64,000 nt of DNA from Elysia crispata (GCA_033675545.1 JAWDGP010001105.1:171501-235500); one strand, 5' to 3'; positions 35,101-63,750 are shown, counted from the first letter of the stretch. The notes: generated by a model not told the origin, from the sequence alone. Numbers and translations: made by a program.

Positions 35101-37783
35101 ATGTAAGATCCAAGCCATCTCTTTGCAGGATACCTGACAACAGGAAAACCTTAAAATGTTGTATGGATGATGCCCAGAAGATGCAATAGGTCAGAACCGA
35201 ATTCTGATTTTGAGTTTCATCAGGCTTGTTAATAGGTGTCATTATTTTTTAAATTTCTCGTACCTAGAGAATTACCTTAGAGGAAACTTCTCTGGTTTCA
35301 AATGCAATTTTTGCGTCAAGGTAAAACATAGAGGCTGAAGAATAATTTTGGCAGTCCACAGATTGCCATTTGAAAGTTGTACCGCATATCACCACATTAT
35401 TTTTACCCTTTCCATCTTATTTTTGTTTCGGTTTGAAGAGCGTTCACAAGGCAAACTTTCACAAATCGTAGATAAAAGAGACATAAAAGCTCGTGTATTA
35501 TTTTTTATCAATCGCAATTTCTCCGCTGATCATTTGTTAATCGTGCGCTGTGCTATTTTCACGAGTGTTCGAGAGAAAAAAATCGTTGAGAATCACCCCG
35601 CGTTACATTCAAGACAGAAATCTATAATGATAATCTGTACCGAATAAACGCATGTTACACTTCTATTACAGAGCACAAGTGCTGAAACCCGTTTAATCGC
35701 CCCCTAACGAATCTGTAGCGATTTAATAATACACGTTACGTATTTTTTGTGTAAATTATTGATAGGAGAACATAGACTGACAATAAAGTACACATCCGCT
35801 TAATTCTAATGAGGGTTAGCAATGTCCTTTCTTTGTTAGAGGGTGATATTGCAACTTTTTGATTCAAGAGAATGAAACTTGCACCAATCTGATAGTGTAT
35901 GTTCATTCTTGACACCTTTCAACTTGATCAACACTTGGTCAATAACGTATGATTAGGAATGTAAGATTAGTTTTGATGAAACATATATACAGCTTTACAA
36001 CATCTATTTCGATTCGAAATTCGTGACTCTTTTGTAGATAGCTATAGCAAAACATTTAAAAAAAAAATCCCTGTACATAATAAAACATATGGAAATTTGA
36101 TTTAACAAATAAATTATCAATTCTTATTCAAGATTGATATTGTGCAGGCTCTACCTTGACAAGATAGAAAAGACTCTTACAGTCGGTAAGATTTTGGACT
36201 TACGACTGTATTATTCAAGTAGGCCTACAGCACTTTTCAAGAAAAATATCATTTCAAGAAGTCTCTTATTGCTCCGATGTCTGCCTTTAAGCCTTTCTGC
36301 ATTAACTAATCTCACATCACAGTATGTCAATGTGCATATACCGAATCTATTTCCACATTATATGAAAAGTATAACCTTGAGTTCTAAATCACGCTAGTAT
36401 CCCCTGGCCTGAGCTGTTCAACTTACCCGCATGGCGAGCGGATGTCTGGAGAAGTCCACAGGCTGACAGAACATTGTGTAGTTGGAGATATATGCCGTGT
36501 AGATGACCTGTGCACATCAAATACAAACTTAGAGAAACAAAAACAGAATTTCTAAACTCGAGTGGATAAGTTAATAAAAGTATATATTTTTTTCCTTTAG
36601 GGAGAGGGGGGAGGGGATAGGGGTGGGGCTTTTTTGTTTTGTGAATTTATCAATATTGTTTACCATTTTCGTGTGACCCATTTGAATAGATTATACACAA
36701 AAATGACTAGAGGTTGCTATTGCAAATATTTGCTTAAGTTCAATCTTGTCATAATAATTACATTCAATCACCGGATTTTTGTTACACCATAAAAACAATC
36801 ATACCATGTCACCCTCGCCTCGTTTTTTTTTAAAACTGTTAATTGTGTGAGTAACAAACAAGTTTTGTAAAATATGAGATTTTTTAAAATATCTAACTGT
36901 AAATTTAACGCATCGCGACAGCTGCTTATAGAGAGACTGATATGAAATTTGAGTTAGGCTAACACTGCGGGTGTGAAAAAAACTCTAGACGTTTGAGAGA
37001 TCTCATTGGAACCTAATGTATATTAAAGGTAAAAAAAAAAAATTTAATTCTAAATATGGAAGAGCATAACGTTTAAATATGATTCAAGACTTACCTTGCT
37101 TCTAACAGAAATTAAGGTAATACTGTCTATTAAGATAATTTGGTCAAAATTCTTTGTTTTTGCTTTCTCCAGTTCGCTCTCATTAAGTAAGCCAGAGATA
37201 TGTGTTCGTTCACAAAAGTTACCAAAAAATCGATCTTTATGCGACATTATTAATTAAGAATGTCACGTGACAGAATTGTTAAAACGTCCCAGCACTATAG
37301 GAAACATGGGAAGCCATGCCGTGCTCTTACTTCACAAAGCATGTAGATGGAGACGGCGACCATGCAGAAGTTGTAGATGATGAGAGGCCACTTGAGAACG
37401 AAAGGCTTGAAGGGCCGCATGAGGATCGGCCCGACAGCCACTATGGCGAGGTAGGTCAAGGCTATTGCGATGTTCACATGCACCGGTTCGATGAGAAAGA
37501 AGTCCATCATGCGCACATCTGAAGGTGAAGGACATTGAATATTTAGTCAATTTAGGCAGGGCTGGTTCATCACAACAATATCTTAGATTTATTATTACAC
37601 TTCAAACAGAATAGCCCTATGAACTGAGAAGTTGGGATCATTCATCAACGCACATGTCTGAAGTTTGCGATTTGAAGTCATTACAGATCCCAAAAGATGC
37701 CTTACAATATAAAACTTGATACTATAGGACAAAAGTGAAGGGAGGGGGGAAAGAGACAGAGACAGAGAGAAAAGGAGAGAGAG

Positions 37784-37857
<74 letters not shown>

Positions 37858-38514
37858 CAGAGAGAGATATGGAAATACTTCTCTAAAAGAAAAAAATGAC
37901 TTCTTGTCACAATTGTTATTACCATATTTCCATATTTTATTCTCATCTACTAACATCACTTGTTTCTTTCAAACTGATACTATTTCTCACGGTGGAAAAA
38001 AATAAAGACTTAAACTGAGTTACTTGTCTTTAGCTGTTTGACCTACAAATTTCTAAGCTGATAAATAATAAAAAGTTATAAAAACCTGACAAAAAAGTTG
38101 TTTTTAACTATACTTTATAGGCGATAGTATAGTTTAAGATACAGCACAAATAGTACTAATTTGCTTTTTCAATTTTTAGCGCCAGAAATGATTCTAGGTT
38201 TCGAATCAGCTCATTGTCAGACATGCTTTAGGTGATTATTTTTGATCACAGAAATTGTAGCATAATACCACTCCCCCCCCCCCCCGGGGTCGCCACTCAC
38301 ACACACACACTTCCCCACCAAAAAAATTCTCTTTGAAAAACCTTGAGATTCTCATGAACCCTGAACAGAAAGAGTGGAAAGAGTGCTCACCCCTTCTAGT
38401 AAAGAAAATTGTGTTGGTCCAATCCCATAAGATGAACTTGGGCATGACAAATGATGGGTCAAAGGGTAAAGGTGATAGCCTTCCCACCGTGTAGTTGTAG
38501 TCGTTTGCCACCAT
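31723..38514 (-). CDS. ELOVL very-long-chain fatty acid elongase
   Basis: Coding exons, in order of transcription: 38391-38514, 37331-37518, 36427-36507, 33968-34024, 33587-33701, 32994-33121, 32310-32468, 31723-31884. All introns are GT-AG and phases agree, giving 337 residues. ELOVL proteins are multi-pass ER enzymes that condense malonyl-CoA with acyl-CoA, the rate-limiting step of chain elongation. Family marks seen: [24 protein letters not shown], the histidine box HVYHH (about residues 166-170), [34 protein letters not shown] and [20 protein letters not shown] and QKYLWWK are closest to the ELOVL1/7 group as I remember it; [12 protein letters not shown] also fits ELOVL4. The C-terminal exon is hydrophilic and ends SKKKHPHSE, a Lys-rich tail compatible with ER retention. 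The start ATG at 38514 is the first in the exon, and the exon has an upstream acceptor at 38538-38539, so at least one 5' UTR exon exists. Confidence 0.93.
32110..32174. repeat. (GA)n microsatellite in elongase intron
   Basis: About 32 GA units in the last intron. Confidence 0.95.
37740..37857. repeat. (GA)n/(GACA)n microsatellite in elongase intron
   Basis: GA-rich tract followed by about eight GACA units, in the first coding intron. Confidence 0.95.
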
Positions 38515-38758
38515 CTTTTCTCCGTCTCCTGTTGATTCTGAAGTTGATTTCAAAATAAAGGAAACAAAACTATGAAAAAAAGAACATTTGCTGTCAGATT
38601 TATGAGTGTGATAATGTAAAAAGAAATGTTTTAAAATTATAATTAAATTTAAGGGAAAAAAAAAGAAACAGAAAAGATTGTTAGCGAAATCAGAGAATGT
38701 GCCAGTCAATGTGACGCGACTGTCGACCACTGCAAGAGGATGAGGGCAGCCATCTTAC

Positions 38759-38830
38759 CTAGAAAGACCCTCAAAAGTACCTTTTACTGGATGACATGGC
38801 ACTTTTAAGGCGTAAGACTTGGACTTTTTG
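38759..38830 (-). other. Candidate 5' UTR exon of the elongase gene
   Basis: On the minus strand the sequence TTTCTAG|GTAAGA gives a consensus splice donor at 38758-38753, about 220 bp upstream of the acceptor of the start-codon exon. A YY1-like AAGATGGCTGCC word lies just inside the intron. The left limit of this exon is arbitrary. An alternative first exon is the GC-rich block at 41352-41500. Confidence 0.35.
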
Positions 38831-38886
38831 GAGAAACTGAAGATGCATAAAAAACTGAGAGTTTTCAGTCATTGAGGTACCAATTT

Positions 38887-38889
<3 letters not shown>

Positions 38890-38966
<77 letters not shown>
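38890..38966. repeat. (CT)n microsatellite
   Basis: About 38 CT units. Confidence 0.95.
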
Positions 38967-38970
<4 letters not shown>

Positions 38971-41351
38971 TCTCTCTCTATCTCTTTCTCTATTGTTATG
39001 CAAATTGTTCCACGACAGCCATGTCCGATTTATGGATTATTTGTTGCTTTTTTTATTTATTTTTTTTTTTTTTGTTATTGTCTCCAACCCATAATCTGGA
39101 TTCTGTTGTCAATTTCTGTTCGAGTGTGTTCACAAATTATGCTGGAATATATTCGAATCTCTCTGCAGAGAGAATGTATTTCAATCATATTACAAACCTC
39201 TTCGATATGCATAGAAGTAAGCTTTCCAATTTGTTACATATTCTTGAGAGGAAGTTCTGTCTCAAGACTTTATGTGTCATTACGTCTATGTTTCCATAAT
39301 ATCAAATTCCGCGTATATGCCACTTTAATGTTATCGTGGTATTGTAATCAGAAACTGACGTCACCTGTGGTTGTTACATCTCTAGGAGTGGGATCAAAGA
39401 TAGTAAACATATATGTTAGGTGTTACGGCATGGGCCTAGATATCGAAATATTGAAGACAAACAATATCTATTTCATATGAACGATTCAAAAAAATTGTCA
39501 AATTGGGTAAACTTTATTGTACAATATATATTGCTCAAGTCAGAAACCAGCTCAAACGAGTTTTGTTAGTGATTGGGCTATGATCTTAAAGATATCTTGA
39601 ATGATAAAAATGGTTATTTTTTCCAGGTACTGAACTGGCTTTCAATTTTCCTAAAACAATAATTATGTTGGGACAACTGAAGCATCCCACTGCACTTATA
39701 GAAGACCATAATATTGTACGCTATAAATTTATATGAATTAGTGCCTCGAAAAGAATCTAAAGTCATTGTTGGAATATCAATGAATTTGTTATAATATAAA
39801 ATAGGATCTGAATTCTTCTCCCATCAATATCCAGAAGCAACAATACCAACAACACCCCCCCCCCAAAAAAAAAAAAAAAAAAAAAAAAAACCGAAAAAAG
39901 AAGGATTATTGAGGATGTGTAAAAGGTAATGACTAAAAGTTTTGAACTTAAATCTGAATTTGTATCAAAGCAGCTTAGAAAATATCAAATAGCAAACAGT
40001 ATTGTCACCTCTCGCCAGCATCAGGCAATCTCAGACATAATCATATGTACCAAACAGCTCTTAAATATCATACGTTATATTTGTTCCCAGTGCCAGATTG
40101 ACATATTACACTTTAAATCTTTGATTCTCCTCTTTCTATTTTTCTTCCACACTTAGCAATGGAAATTTTATGCCTGTCTCTAAGATGAGTATTTTATTAG
40201 AGAAAAGGCTTCGTATAGGAAGTCAAGCTCTAAAATTTGATTTTATCCTAACTGACGCCTTTTTTAACTTTGAGCTGCAGGTAATAAAGAGTGCAAACTG
40301 CGTGATTAAACATGTTATTAAAAAAATCACGAAAAATGCGTAAAAGACAAATGCATTCTGGCTTTTTTAAAATTTTTATTAGTTTATGTCTTTTCGTATG
40401 ATGCATACCATTCGGTTAATAAGATAAAAAATATTTCAGCTGAGTTTTTAACTGGGGATCATAAATCAAATTGGCAGGTACGGATTGAAATATAAGAAAT
40501 AAGTGCAGAATAGAAAAAAAACTAGGCATCAATAGATCGTGCTAACCTTTCTTTGTGGCGTTTTACTTGTTTGAGCAGTTGTGTGTCAAAATATTGCAGA
40601 CCACTGAGGGTCAACACTCTAATAAAACTTTCACCAATCTGTGGCTTATTAATTTTCCATGTACACCTATGGCAAATGTAGTATCGACCGTGTTTATTTA
40701 GCCTTTAAACAACAAAAGCGCATCAGAGAATTTGCTTTGACTTTTCATTCTAAAAGAGCACAAGTCTGCAACTTGGAGTCATTGAAAATGATTTGCAAAG
40801 CAATACAAGTTCTAGTTGCTAACTTTATTCTTCTCAGGCAAGTCATATCCTGCCTAGAGCATCTCATGTAGGAAATTGCAAAACAATAAGAATCTGGAGG
40901 GTTCGAAAAGATCATAAAAGCGCTCTGATTGAGTGCAATGACCTCATGGGAATAATAATTACTTGACTACATATTGTGGTGTATGATTTGTTTTTCATAC
41001 GTTAGGGAAAAAAAAACTAAGGCTACAGGTACGTCTGGGTGTCGCTGTTTTTTTTTGTTGTTGTTTATTTTTTTCAAATGTCGTAAAATGTCGTGATGGC
41101 TAAATCTTTTAACTGACTATAAGGAATGTGGTGTTTTTAGAACACTGATAACCTTAAGGAAAATTACGATCATTATTTATCTTCTCCAATAAAATTGATG
41201 AAATATTTAGGTTTCAATTTGTTCAATCTATTTTAAACGATCATAGCTGTATGTCAATAACAAAGTAATAAAATGATGAACAAAATAAGATATCCTCTTG
41301 CTACATCAGTTGTACAAAACTTTGTCGAGATTTCGATTTTCTGAGGCTTAC

Positions 41352-41500
41352 CCGTGACTCCTTCCCGAGGGGCGGACCTGTTGTGGAATGGTCGAAGTCC
41401 GGTCAGGGCCCGGCTTGCAAGGGTTGCTCAAGCCGAGAGTGTGTGTGAACAAGGAGAGACCGTCGGTCATTAGTTATGTAAATTAACGAGAACAGGATGA
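41352..41500 (-). other. GC-rich block ending in a splice donor
   Basis: On the minus strand this unusually GC- and CpG-rich stretch ends AGTCACGG|GTAAGC (donor 41351-41346) and contains CCGCCCC. It resembles a promoter-proximal first exon and could be the distal 5' UTR of the elongase gene. Its upper limit is not defined. Confidence 0.35.
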
Positions 41501-41916
41501 GTCCAGAGGTCTTAAGCGCATCCATTGCCTTTAGTGGGCCAATATTGATGTTAGCAAATCTGTAGCAACTCTATCAGCGCAGTCACCATGTTAGACATGG
41601 ATGATTATAATTTTGTAAGTATTGTAGTAGCCTGGGGGCATGAAGCGTAATGACAATCAACAGTAGGGAAACTAGGTGAATTTCATATATCGCCGCGGAT
41701 AATGAGCAATGAGCGAGGATGAGTAGTGGTAGCATTCACCAGATTTGCCTCGCTTCAAATTCTTCTCACTCGTCCGAAAGCAAAACGGTAATTCTGATGC
41801 AGATGGCCTTGATACGGACCAGTGACCGCTTTTGGTGCTTGGGGAACATGTGAGACTGACAATATGGCCTCCAAAAAAAAAAAAAAAAGGGTCATCAAAA
41901 TGCATCACAGACCTAC

Positions 41917-42000
41917 CGCATCATGAGGAACTTCACTCGAGCGACGCTGCCAAAGACGCATTTCCCTGACAACCTGAAGAACTGTGAAAAAGCTTTCAAT
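41917..42000 (-). other. Possible orphan coding exon
   Basis: Bounded by a strong acceptor (TTTCCTGCAG) and donor (GTAGGT), with 28 open codons beginning IESFFTVLQVVREMRLWQRR. It is phase 0 at both ends. No partner exon in a compatible phase and no family match were found, so it may be chance or belong to an alternative transcript. Confidence 0.25.
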
Positions 42001-43137
42001 CTGCAGGAAAGCATTCATAAAAGGGGGAGAATCGATTGAACTTCCCATTCGAAATTTGTTTTTAAAAAGTTTTAGAGATAAATCTGAAAAGAAGATTTTC
42101 CTCATAGTCCACATTCCAACTTAAAACAAAGCTGCGGTTCTTAAAAGTGTTATTTCTAATATAAGAAATAGAGTTTTTACTAAACAGTTTTTCTGAAACG
42201 ATGTCGACCAGATGAGATTTCGAAAAAAATGTTGCTGTAACAACGAAAAATTTAATCCTCCAAAGCTGCACCATCGAATTTCAACGAATGACCGCGAATG
42301 CTTGGTATTTATTTTGATCTGTATGTCTGTATGTATGTATGTCTCTCTCACTGTTTCTCTTTCTCTGTCTCTGTGTCTCTCTCACTCTTTTAATCTTGAT
42401 GTCCCATCAATTGGAATATCAGATTTTTGTGTGAATGTGTAATCTCAAATCTAAACAAATAGTTGTACAAATGCGACAGTATTTTGTCTATACTTTCTTC
42501 ATGGACAACATCAAGACCAAAACAAAAAACATCTTTGATAAAAAGAAAGAAATAAACCAGTACCTAAAATTTGTAAATGTGCTACTTATAATCCTGGACT
42601 TATGTGACTTGAATGTTGTGGATCTAGTTACATTTTGTCCAGTTCTTTGCATAAGTGCATGGCCCATATACAAGATGCATGGATGTAAGAAGGTGGTGAT
42701 TTTGCCGCTATATGGATCCAGGTTATTATTTTTTCTCAATAGTGTTCATGGCGTGGGCAATTAGTAAAGCAATTCATTATATCGCTTATAATAATTATGG
42801 AAAACTGACAGTGGACATACCGTGCACTTAATCAAAACACAAAAATAGTTACCATAGTTATCATCGCAACAAAGTACTGGATCTTTGTGTTATTTTTTTC
42901 CTTTTTGACATTTATTAATAAACAATAAAACGACCAGTAATCCAAAGTATCAAGCAGCCTTACAGGTGCACAAATGTCTCTTAATGAAAGATCATTTTAC
43001 TACATTACCTCTAAAATTGTGCATGCTTTGGAGATGCAAATAAATTAATATTCCATCCGAGTAAGGCATTTTCACCAGAGCTATTTTGCCAAGCATTTTT
43101 TTAAATTAATTTTTATATAAAAATATTAGAAAGACCG

Positions 43138-43194
43138 ATAGAAAGAAAGATAGATAGATAGATAGATAGCTACATACATACATACATACATACA

Positions 43195-43228
<34 letters not shown>

Positions 43229-43322
43229 GATAGATAGATACATACATACATATATAGATAGATATAGAGATAGATAGACGAATTTATAAGTAGATAGAAA
43301 GATAGACAGACAGACAGACAAA
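43138..43322. repeat. (GATA)n/(CATA)n microsatellite
   Basis: Mixed GATA, CATA and GACA units. Confidence 0.95.
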
Positions 43323-43552
43323 GGGTGAGACAATGAAATAAAAAAAAATGTCAAAGTACATAAATTAACTGTTTCTCATGTTCTTAAAAAATAGTTATGA
43401 GTCTTATTTTTTTTCTTTTTTCCAACATTTCTCACTTGATATGGTTATCTTTTCAAATAGTAATGCAAATCATTTTCATTCAATAAAATTATAATTATGG
43501 TCATGCATGGAAACAAAAAAAACGAGGCTAAAGTGTGTACATTATATAAAGG

Positions 43553-43558
43553 TTTATT
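43553..43558 (-). terminator. Poly(A) signal of ARMH1
   Basis: AATAAA on the minus strand, about 180 bp after the ARMH1 stop codon. Confidence 0.6.
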
Positions 43559-43734
43559 CAATCACAGATTTGATGTCCGATGTAGTGATCTTCTGAGCGG
43601 TTTTTAACAGATTCATCAATGGGATCGATGGGATCATAGGTGAAATCAAACATGGGTGAAGTAAATATCTCATGCCTGTATAACTAATCTGGGTGCACCC
43701 GGCGGTAACATCTAGTGGAGCCGATGCTGATTTG

Positions 43735-59586
<15,852 letters not shown>

Positions 59587-60363
59587 ATGTTGACCTTGGC
59601 TCTTGCGAAAAACTGTAGAGTGGGATTTTCCACTTGCCTCCATCATGCTAGGCAAATGGCTGTATGTAAAATTCATGTCTTGCAAACTCAACAGATTGTG
59701 ATGGAACATATGTCTTTACAAACACCCCAGGAGTACTTAAGTATACCGTTTGCACATGTGGCTGTGCAAAAGCTTCACAGTACTGGCATTGTATTGAAAC
59801 CTGAAGGCCAGAATTCAAATATACTACCTATAAAAGGCAAACCACCATCTGGCCAGATGAAAAAAGGCAGGTTCGAATTCTTCAGTGTCAGAAGCCTTTT
59901 ATCATCACCAGGCCCATATATGTTATATGGCTTGGGAGGTCTGATTCCTTTCATGTCTGCTCCTTTTTATATGTATCTCACTGGAGAATTCAACCCTTCA
60001 ATTGCTCAAGCACAACTTGTATATGGAGCATGTATTCTTTCCTTTTTGGGTGGAGTTTCATGGGGGAACCATCTCAACAGAACAGAGAAAGCATCACTTC
60101 AGTCTCTCAGCTACAGCATACTTTTACCACTAATAGCATGGCCTGCTGTTCTGCTCTATCCAAATCCAATCAGTTTTTTAACTATGACTGGTGGAATTGT
60201 CTATGCAGGAGTAAGGGACACAGGCACATTATCTTACCCCAGGTGGTTTAAGAATCTAAGGTTTCTTTTGTCAACACTTGTAGCTATAAGTTTGTCAGCA
60301 ACCCTAGTTTTTAAGTTCACATTGAAATCTGGTGAAGATGATGCATCTAGTAATTACAATTGA
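59587..60363 (+). CDS. TMEM69: TMEM69-like DUF3429 membrane protein
   Basis: One uninterrupted coding exon of 258 codons. The first 100 or so residues are basic and variable with no acidic start (MLTLALAKNCRVGFST), compatible with a mitochondrial targeting segment, though this is inference. Then come about five hydrophobic segments: GPYMLYGLGGLIPFMSAPFY (about 109-128), QLVYGACILSFLGGVSWG (about 143-160), SILLPLIAWPAVLLYP, ISFLTMTGGIVYAG, and a final one after the conserved-looking YPRWFKNLRFLLS. GLIPF, YGACILSFLGGVSWG and YPRWFKNLR are the marks of the TMEM69/DUF3429 family. The length is close to human TMEM69 (about 250). Function is unknown in the family. The start is the first ATG after a probable splice acceptor; the tail GEDDASSNYN is acidic. 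Confidence 0.88.
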   Translation: MLTLALAKNCRVGFSTCLHHARQMAVCKIHVLQTQQIVMEHMSLQTPQEYLSIPFAHVAVQKLHSTGIVLKPEGQNSNILPIKGKPPSGQMKKGRFEFFSVRSLLSSPGPYMLYGLGGLIPFMSAPFYMYLTGEFNPSIAQAQLVYGACILSFLGGVSWGNHLNRTEKASLQSLSYSILLPLIAWPAVLLYPNPISFLTMTGGIVYAGVRDTGTLSYPRWFKNLRFLLSTLVAISLSATLVFKFTLKSGEDDASSNYN

Positions 60364-61194
60364 TTGCATAGATTATCCAGCCTCCAGATACACTCTTTGT
60401 GTGATCTAAATGCATACTCCTCTACACTGAAATTTTATTTAAACAAAAAAATTGTTAATGCTGTGGCATGTATAATGTAATTGTATATTATGTACATCTT
60501 AATGTTAATATAACAATTGTACACTTGCTATGTTTTAAGACAAATGTGTTGCTTCCATGTCAATAGTAATTAGCAGACCTATATCTAACAAAAAACTTAT
60601 GCTTTTTTTCTAAAGTTTGACCTACCAAAGAACCCTCTATGTGAAAAAGCTTAGGCTTCGTCTCTTTCGTTTTTTTGGTGTTATGTGTTGGGAAATTAGA
60701 AACTGATACTGATAAAAACTTGAAACTTTCATCTGCATTAAGCATTTTAAAGATTTTTAAAAATGTATTTTAGAAGCTTAATTGCTAGTATGGTCATGAA
60801 TCCAATTAGGGAGATGATTGGCACTGAAAGTTTTCAAACTTCTTATTACTTGCAACATCACTGCAGTTCTTTGTAAAGGATTCATGATTGAATGACTCAG
60901 CAAATGGTGTAGCCCATTGACTTAAGGATAATAATAACTCTTTTGAATAGGTGTTTTGTGCAGCACATTTTTCCTGCCTGACTGGTACTTTGTGATAGAC
61001 CAGAGTTGAAAGTATGAGATACCCACAAACTGACAAAGGTTTAACAGTGAAAAGCCACAACAGAAAGAAAAATACTCTGTAACCACAGGGCCTTCCAGGC
61101 CTGTGAGGCCTAAAAATTGTCTGAAAATTTTGTTAGTGGTGCAATTTTGGCTATTGATAAATGTTTATGGCAAGTTAAAAAAGGACACTCTTAT

Positions 61195-61223
61195 AAGGTG
61201 ACCTAAGAGTCTTAGGTCACCTT
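61195..61223. other. Perfect 14-bp hairpin palindrome
   Basis: AAGGTGACCTAAGA, a central G, then its exact reverse complement. Each arm contains an AGGTGACCT/AGGTCACCT word. It sits 11 nt before an AATAAA. Confidence 0.85.
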
Positions 61224-61234
61224 CATTTCATTTT

Positions 61235-61240
61235 AATAAA
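61235..61240 (+). terminator. Candidate poly(A) signal of TMEM69
   Basis: AATAAA about 870 bp after the TMEM69 stop codon. Confidence 0.4.
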
Positions 61241-63696
61241 GTATAAGTGGCTAAAATGTCCATTAATTATCCGAGCAAGTAAAAAAGAATTGCCGGCCAT
61301 CTTACAGGTCTGAGGCTTTCTACTTCTAGGCTACATGTGGAAAAAAATTGAGTTATAGATTATTTTAAAAAGAGAGGCTTTTATTATGGTTCCAATGATT
61401 TGTTTTCAAAGTTTATCACATGTGAGTGTATGTGCTTGCTTTGTTACAATCAGTGAACTATTAAATGCTTGATCTATCCTGCAGTTTTTGTTGATTTATT
61501 TTGTGATTAATTTTTCATTTTCAACAGAAGAAAAGGGAATGATTGAAATATACTATAGGATCTATCTAATTCACATACTGGTGCATACTGTTCCGAATCG
61601 ACAGAAACTCCATGACATTACAAACATAAAAGTTAAGATTTAATCAGTTATAACTTAACAAAGGTTGTTACTTCATCATGTAAAATCTTTTTTTTTCTTT
61701 TTTTTTTTCAAATGTTAAATGCACAAAAGGAGAAAGATAATTGCAAATGTTTTCATTTTAATTAAAACCAATGTCAACAGTTTATTTAATTTTAGAAAAA
61801 ATGACGCCGCAATATCAATTTTATTTTCATAACTCGTTTATGAATTGATTGAAACTGCTTTTACAAACATGGTTACATTTAGAACTTACTGGGGCAACAG
61901 CGTGTGGCCCTTGAGGATTTTTGCGGAGTCCTTCAATTTTTAAAAATATTTAAAATTGTAGAGCGAAAGAAATTCATTTTTTTTTTTTGCATTCCAACCC
62001 TGACCCTTTTCCTTTCAGATTTTGTAAAATGTACTTTTCCTTTATGAAAAGAATTTAAAGCCTTTATAATTTTTGCACAAAGATTTAGTTATAAAGAAAG
62101 AACTACCCTTAACATAAGAGATTGAAATTTATCAAAAAAGCATAATCTTAAATGTGCTTTACAGTGCCTTGTAATGTATTCCACTGAACCGGATAATTCT
62201 AATTCTTGGATATGTTTAAGTTGATTAATTTTACCGAATTTTTTTAAAGCTTCATTCAAAAAAAATATTGGTTATTTCTAAGTTGGAAATTATTTTCAAT
62301 TTTAACATTATGGCATTTTCCTCTTGAAAAAAGAAGTGAAAAACAAAAGCCTAAGCACTGAAACTGCTGACTTTATTTATAATGTCGTTTTACAGGGGCT
62401 TTTTTTTTCCACTGCTCAAATCAAAATAAAAAAAATAAAAAATTAAATGGACCATCCTTGCCATGCCTCCCCCCCACGCTGTTACAACATTTTAGATCTG
62501 TCGTCCACATTTTTTCCCTCACTTTCTCTATGTATCCTGATAATTGGAATTCCTTTTTTTTTTTTATCCCAATGACTTTGAAATTACCGGACTCAACTGT
62601 ATATTTTTTCGTTCAACTTAAGTAACAACTCAACATATATCTTTGGAAAATTCTGCACCAGCATTAGTATTAATAATTATTAATTTCATAACAAACTGAA
62701 GAAAATTCATTGTCAAAGGAGGTCACAGATTTTTACTTTTCATAGGGCAGAATTAAAACACAAAGAACATCTGGACAAATTACAATCATCATGACAATCA
62801 AAGAAAGTCCAATACGGCAATAGTTTGATTTGAACAAAACTGTAGGAGGACAAGTCATATTCAAATAATGCTCATTTATCACACTTCTTTTAAATATCAA
62901 ATTCCCCTTTCATCAAGTTTATAATGCAAAAAGTGCTACAATTTGATGACAACAGCAACAACATGAAGGATCTGGAACCCTTGAAAATATCAATCAATAT
63001 GATAGATACATTCTACGGGTGGAATTAAATAAGTTATCTATATCTTAATGATGACTATACAATAAATAATGTACGAGTTATACATATGCTACACACTTTT
63101 GGCACTTTTATAAATAGGCACTAAAGATATTGAAAACTAAACAAGTTCAGAGTATAGATCTCTATTGAGATTGATCAGTATCTTTTTTTTATTTAAAAAA
63201 GAGTAAGTTGACTATGAGAGCAGGAAAGGTTAAATTAATGAAAATGTAACAAACTTTTTCTCAAGTGCTGTGTTGAAACATTTCATTCAAATGTTAAAGG
63301 GGGTGAGAATAGCACAAAAGATTTTAAAAAAAATTGTATCAAAGCGTTGGCCTTAAATAGACTTACACAGGGGGAAAAAAAATTATAATTTGTCTAGAAA
63401 ATGAGGTTATTTTTTTTTCACGAGTAGAGGTGAGAAGTACTAGTGACTGGGGAATGACTTCAGCGAGTGATGTGTTACTCTTATGGTAGTATTATTGTAA
63501 TCTGAGTAATGCTAAGCAATGTGCTGGCCTTATAATTCTACATTTTAAATAGGGATACGAATTTAGCAAAATGATCTATTTTAGTGAAAAACTAAAGTAC
63601 AATTGTTTTGACAGTATGTGATTTTTAATTTTACATCAATCTGACCATGAAAATGTTAGACACCAGTAATCAAGTATTAAGGTAGGCCTATATAAT

Positions 63697-63750
63697 TTAA
63701 TATCCATACAAATAAGACTGATCCTCAACTCCAAAGTAGCTATATGGTCT
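63697..63750 (-). CDS. Possible last coding exon of a right-hand gene
   Basis: On the minus strand, after an acceptor-like AG at 63751-63752, the frame reads RPYSYFGVEDQSYLYGY and then TAA. Tyr/Gly-rich C-termini like this are common in RNA-binding proteins. The upstream pyrimidine tract better supports an acceptor 6 nt earlier (exon from 63756), where frame 0 would hit TGA at once. The preceding exons would be outside the window. Low confidence. Confidence 0.3.
   Translation of the reverse strand, partial: RPYSYFGVEDQSYLYGY

Larger units (their letters stand above)
38967..43552. other. Region between ELOVL coding exons and ARMH1
   Basis: No confident gene. It may hold elongase 5' UTR introns. 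Two isolated exon-like segments on the minus strand (40547-40638 and 41917-42000) and a GC-rich block with a donor (41352-41500) are described separately. A (GATA)n/(CATA)n tract lies at 43138-43322. Confidence 0.4.
60364..63696. other. TMEM69 3' UTR and intergenic sequence
   Basis: AT-rich sequence with no supported coding exon. It contains a perfect 29-nt palindrome (61195-61223), an AATAAA at 61235-61240 and several T homopolymers. The right part may be the 3' UTR of a minus-strand gene. Confidence 0.5.

Noticed and set aside
42435..42764. 109-codon plus-strand frame and opposite 83-codon frame
   Set aside because: No recognisable domain on either strand; AT-rich context suggests chance, although a decayed repeat cannot be excluded.
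60030..60251. 73-codon frame inside TMEM69
   Set aside because: Shadow of the 258-codon TMEM69 frame.
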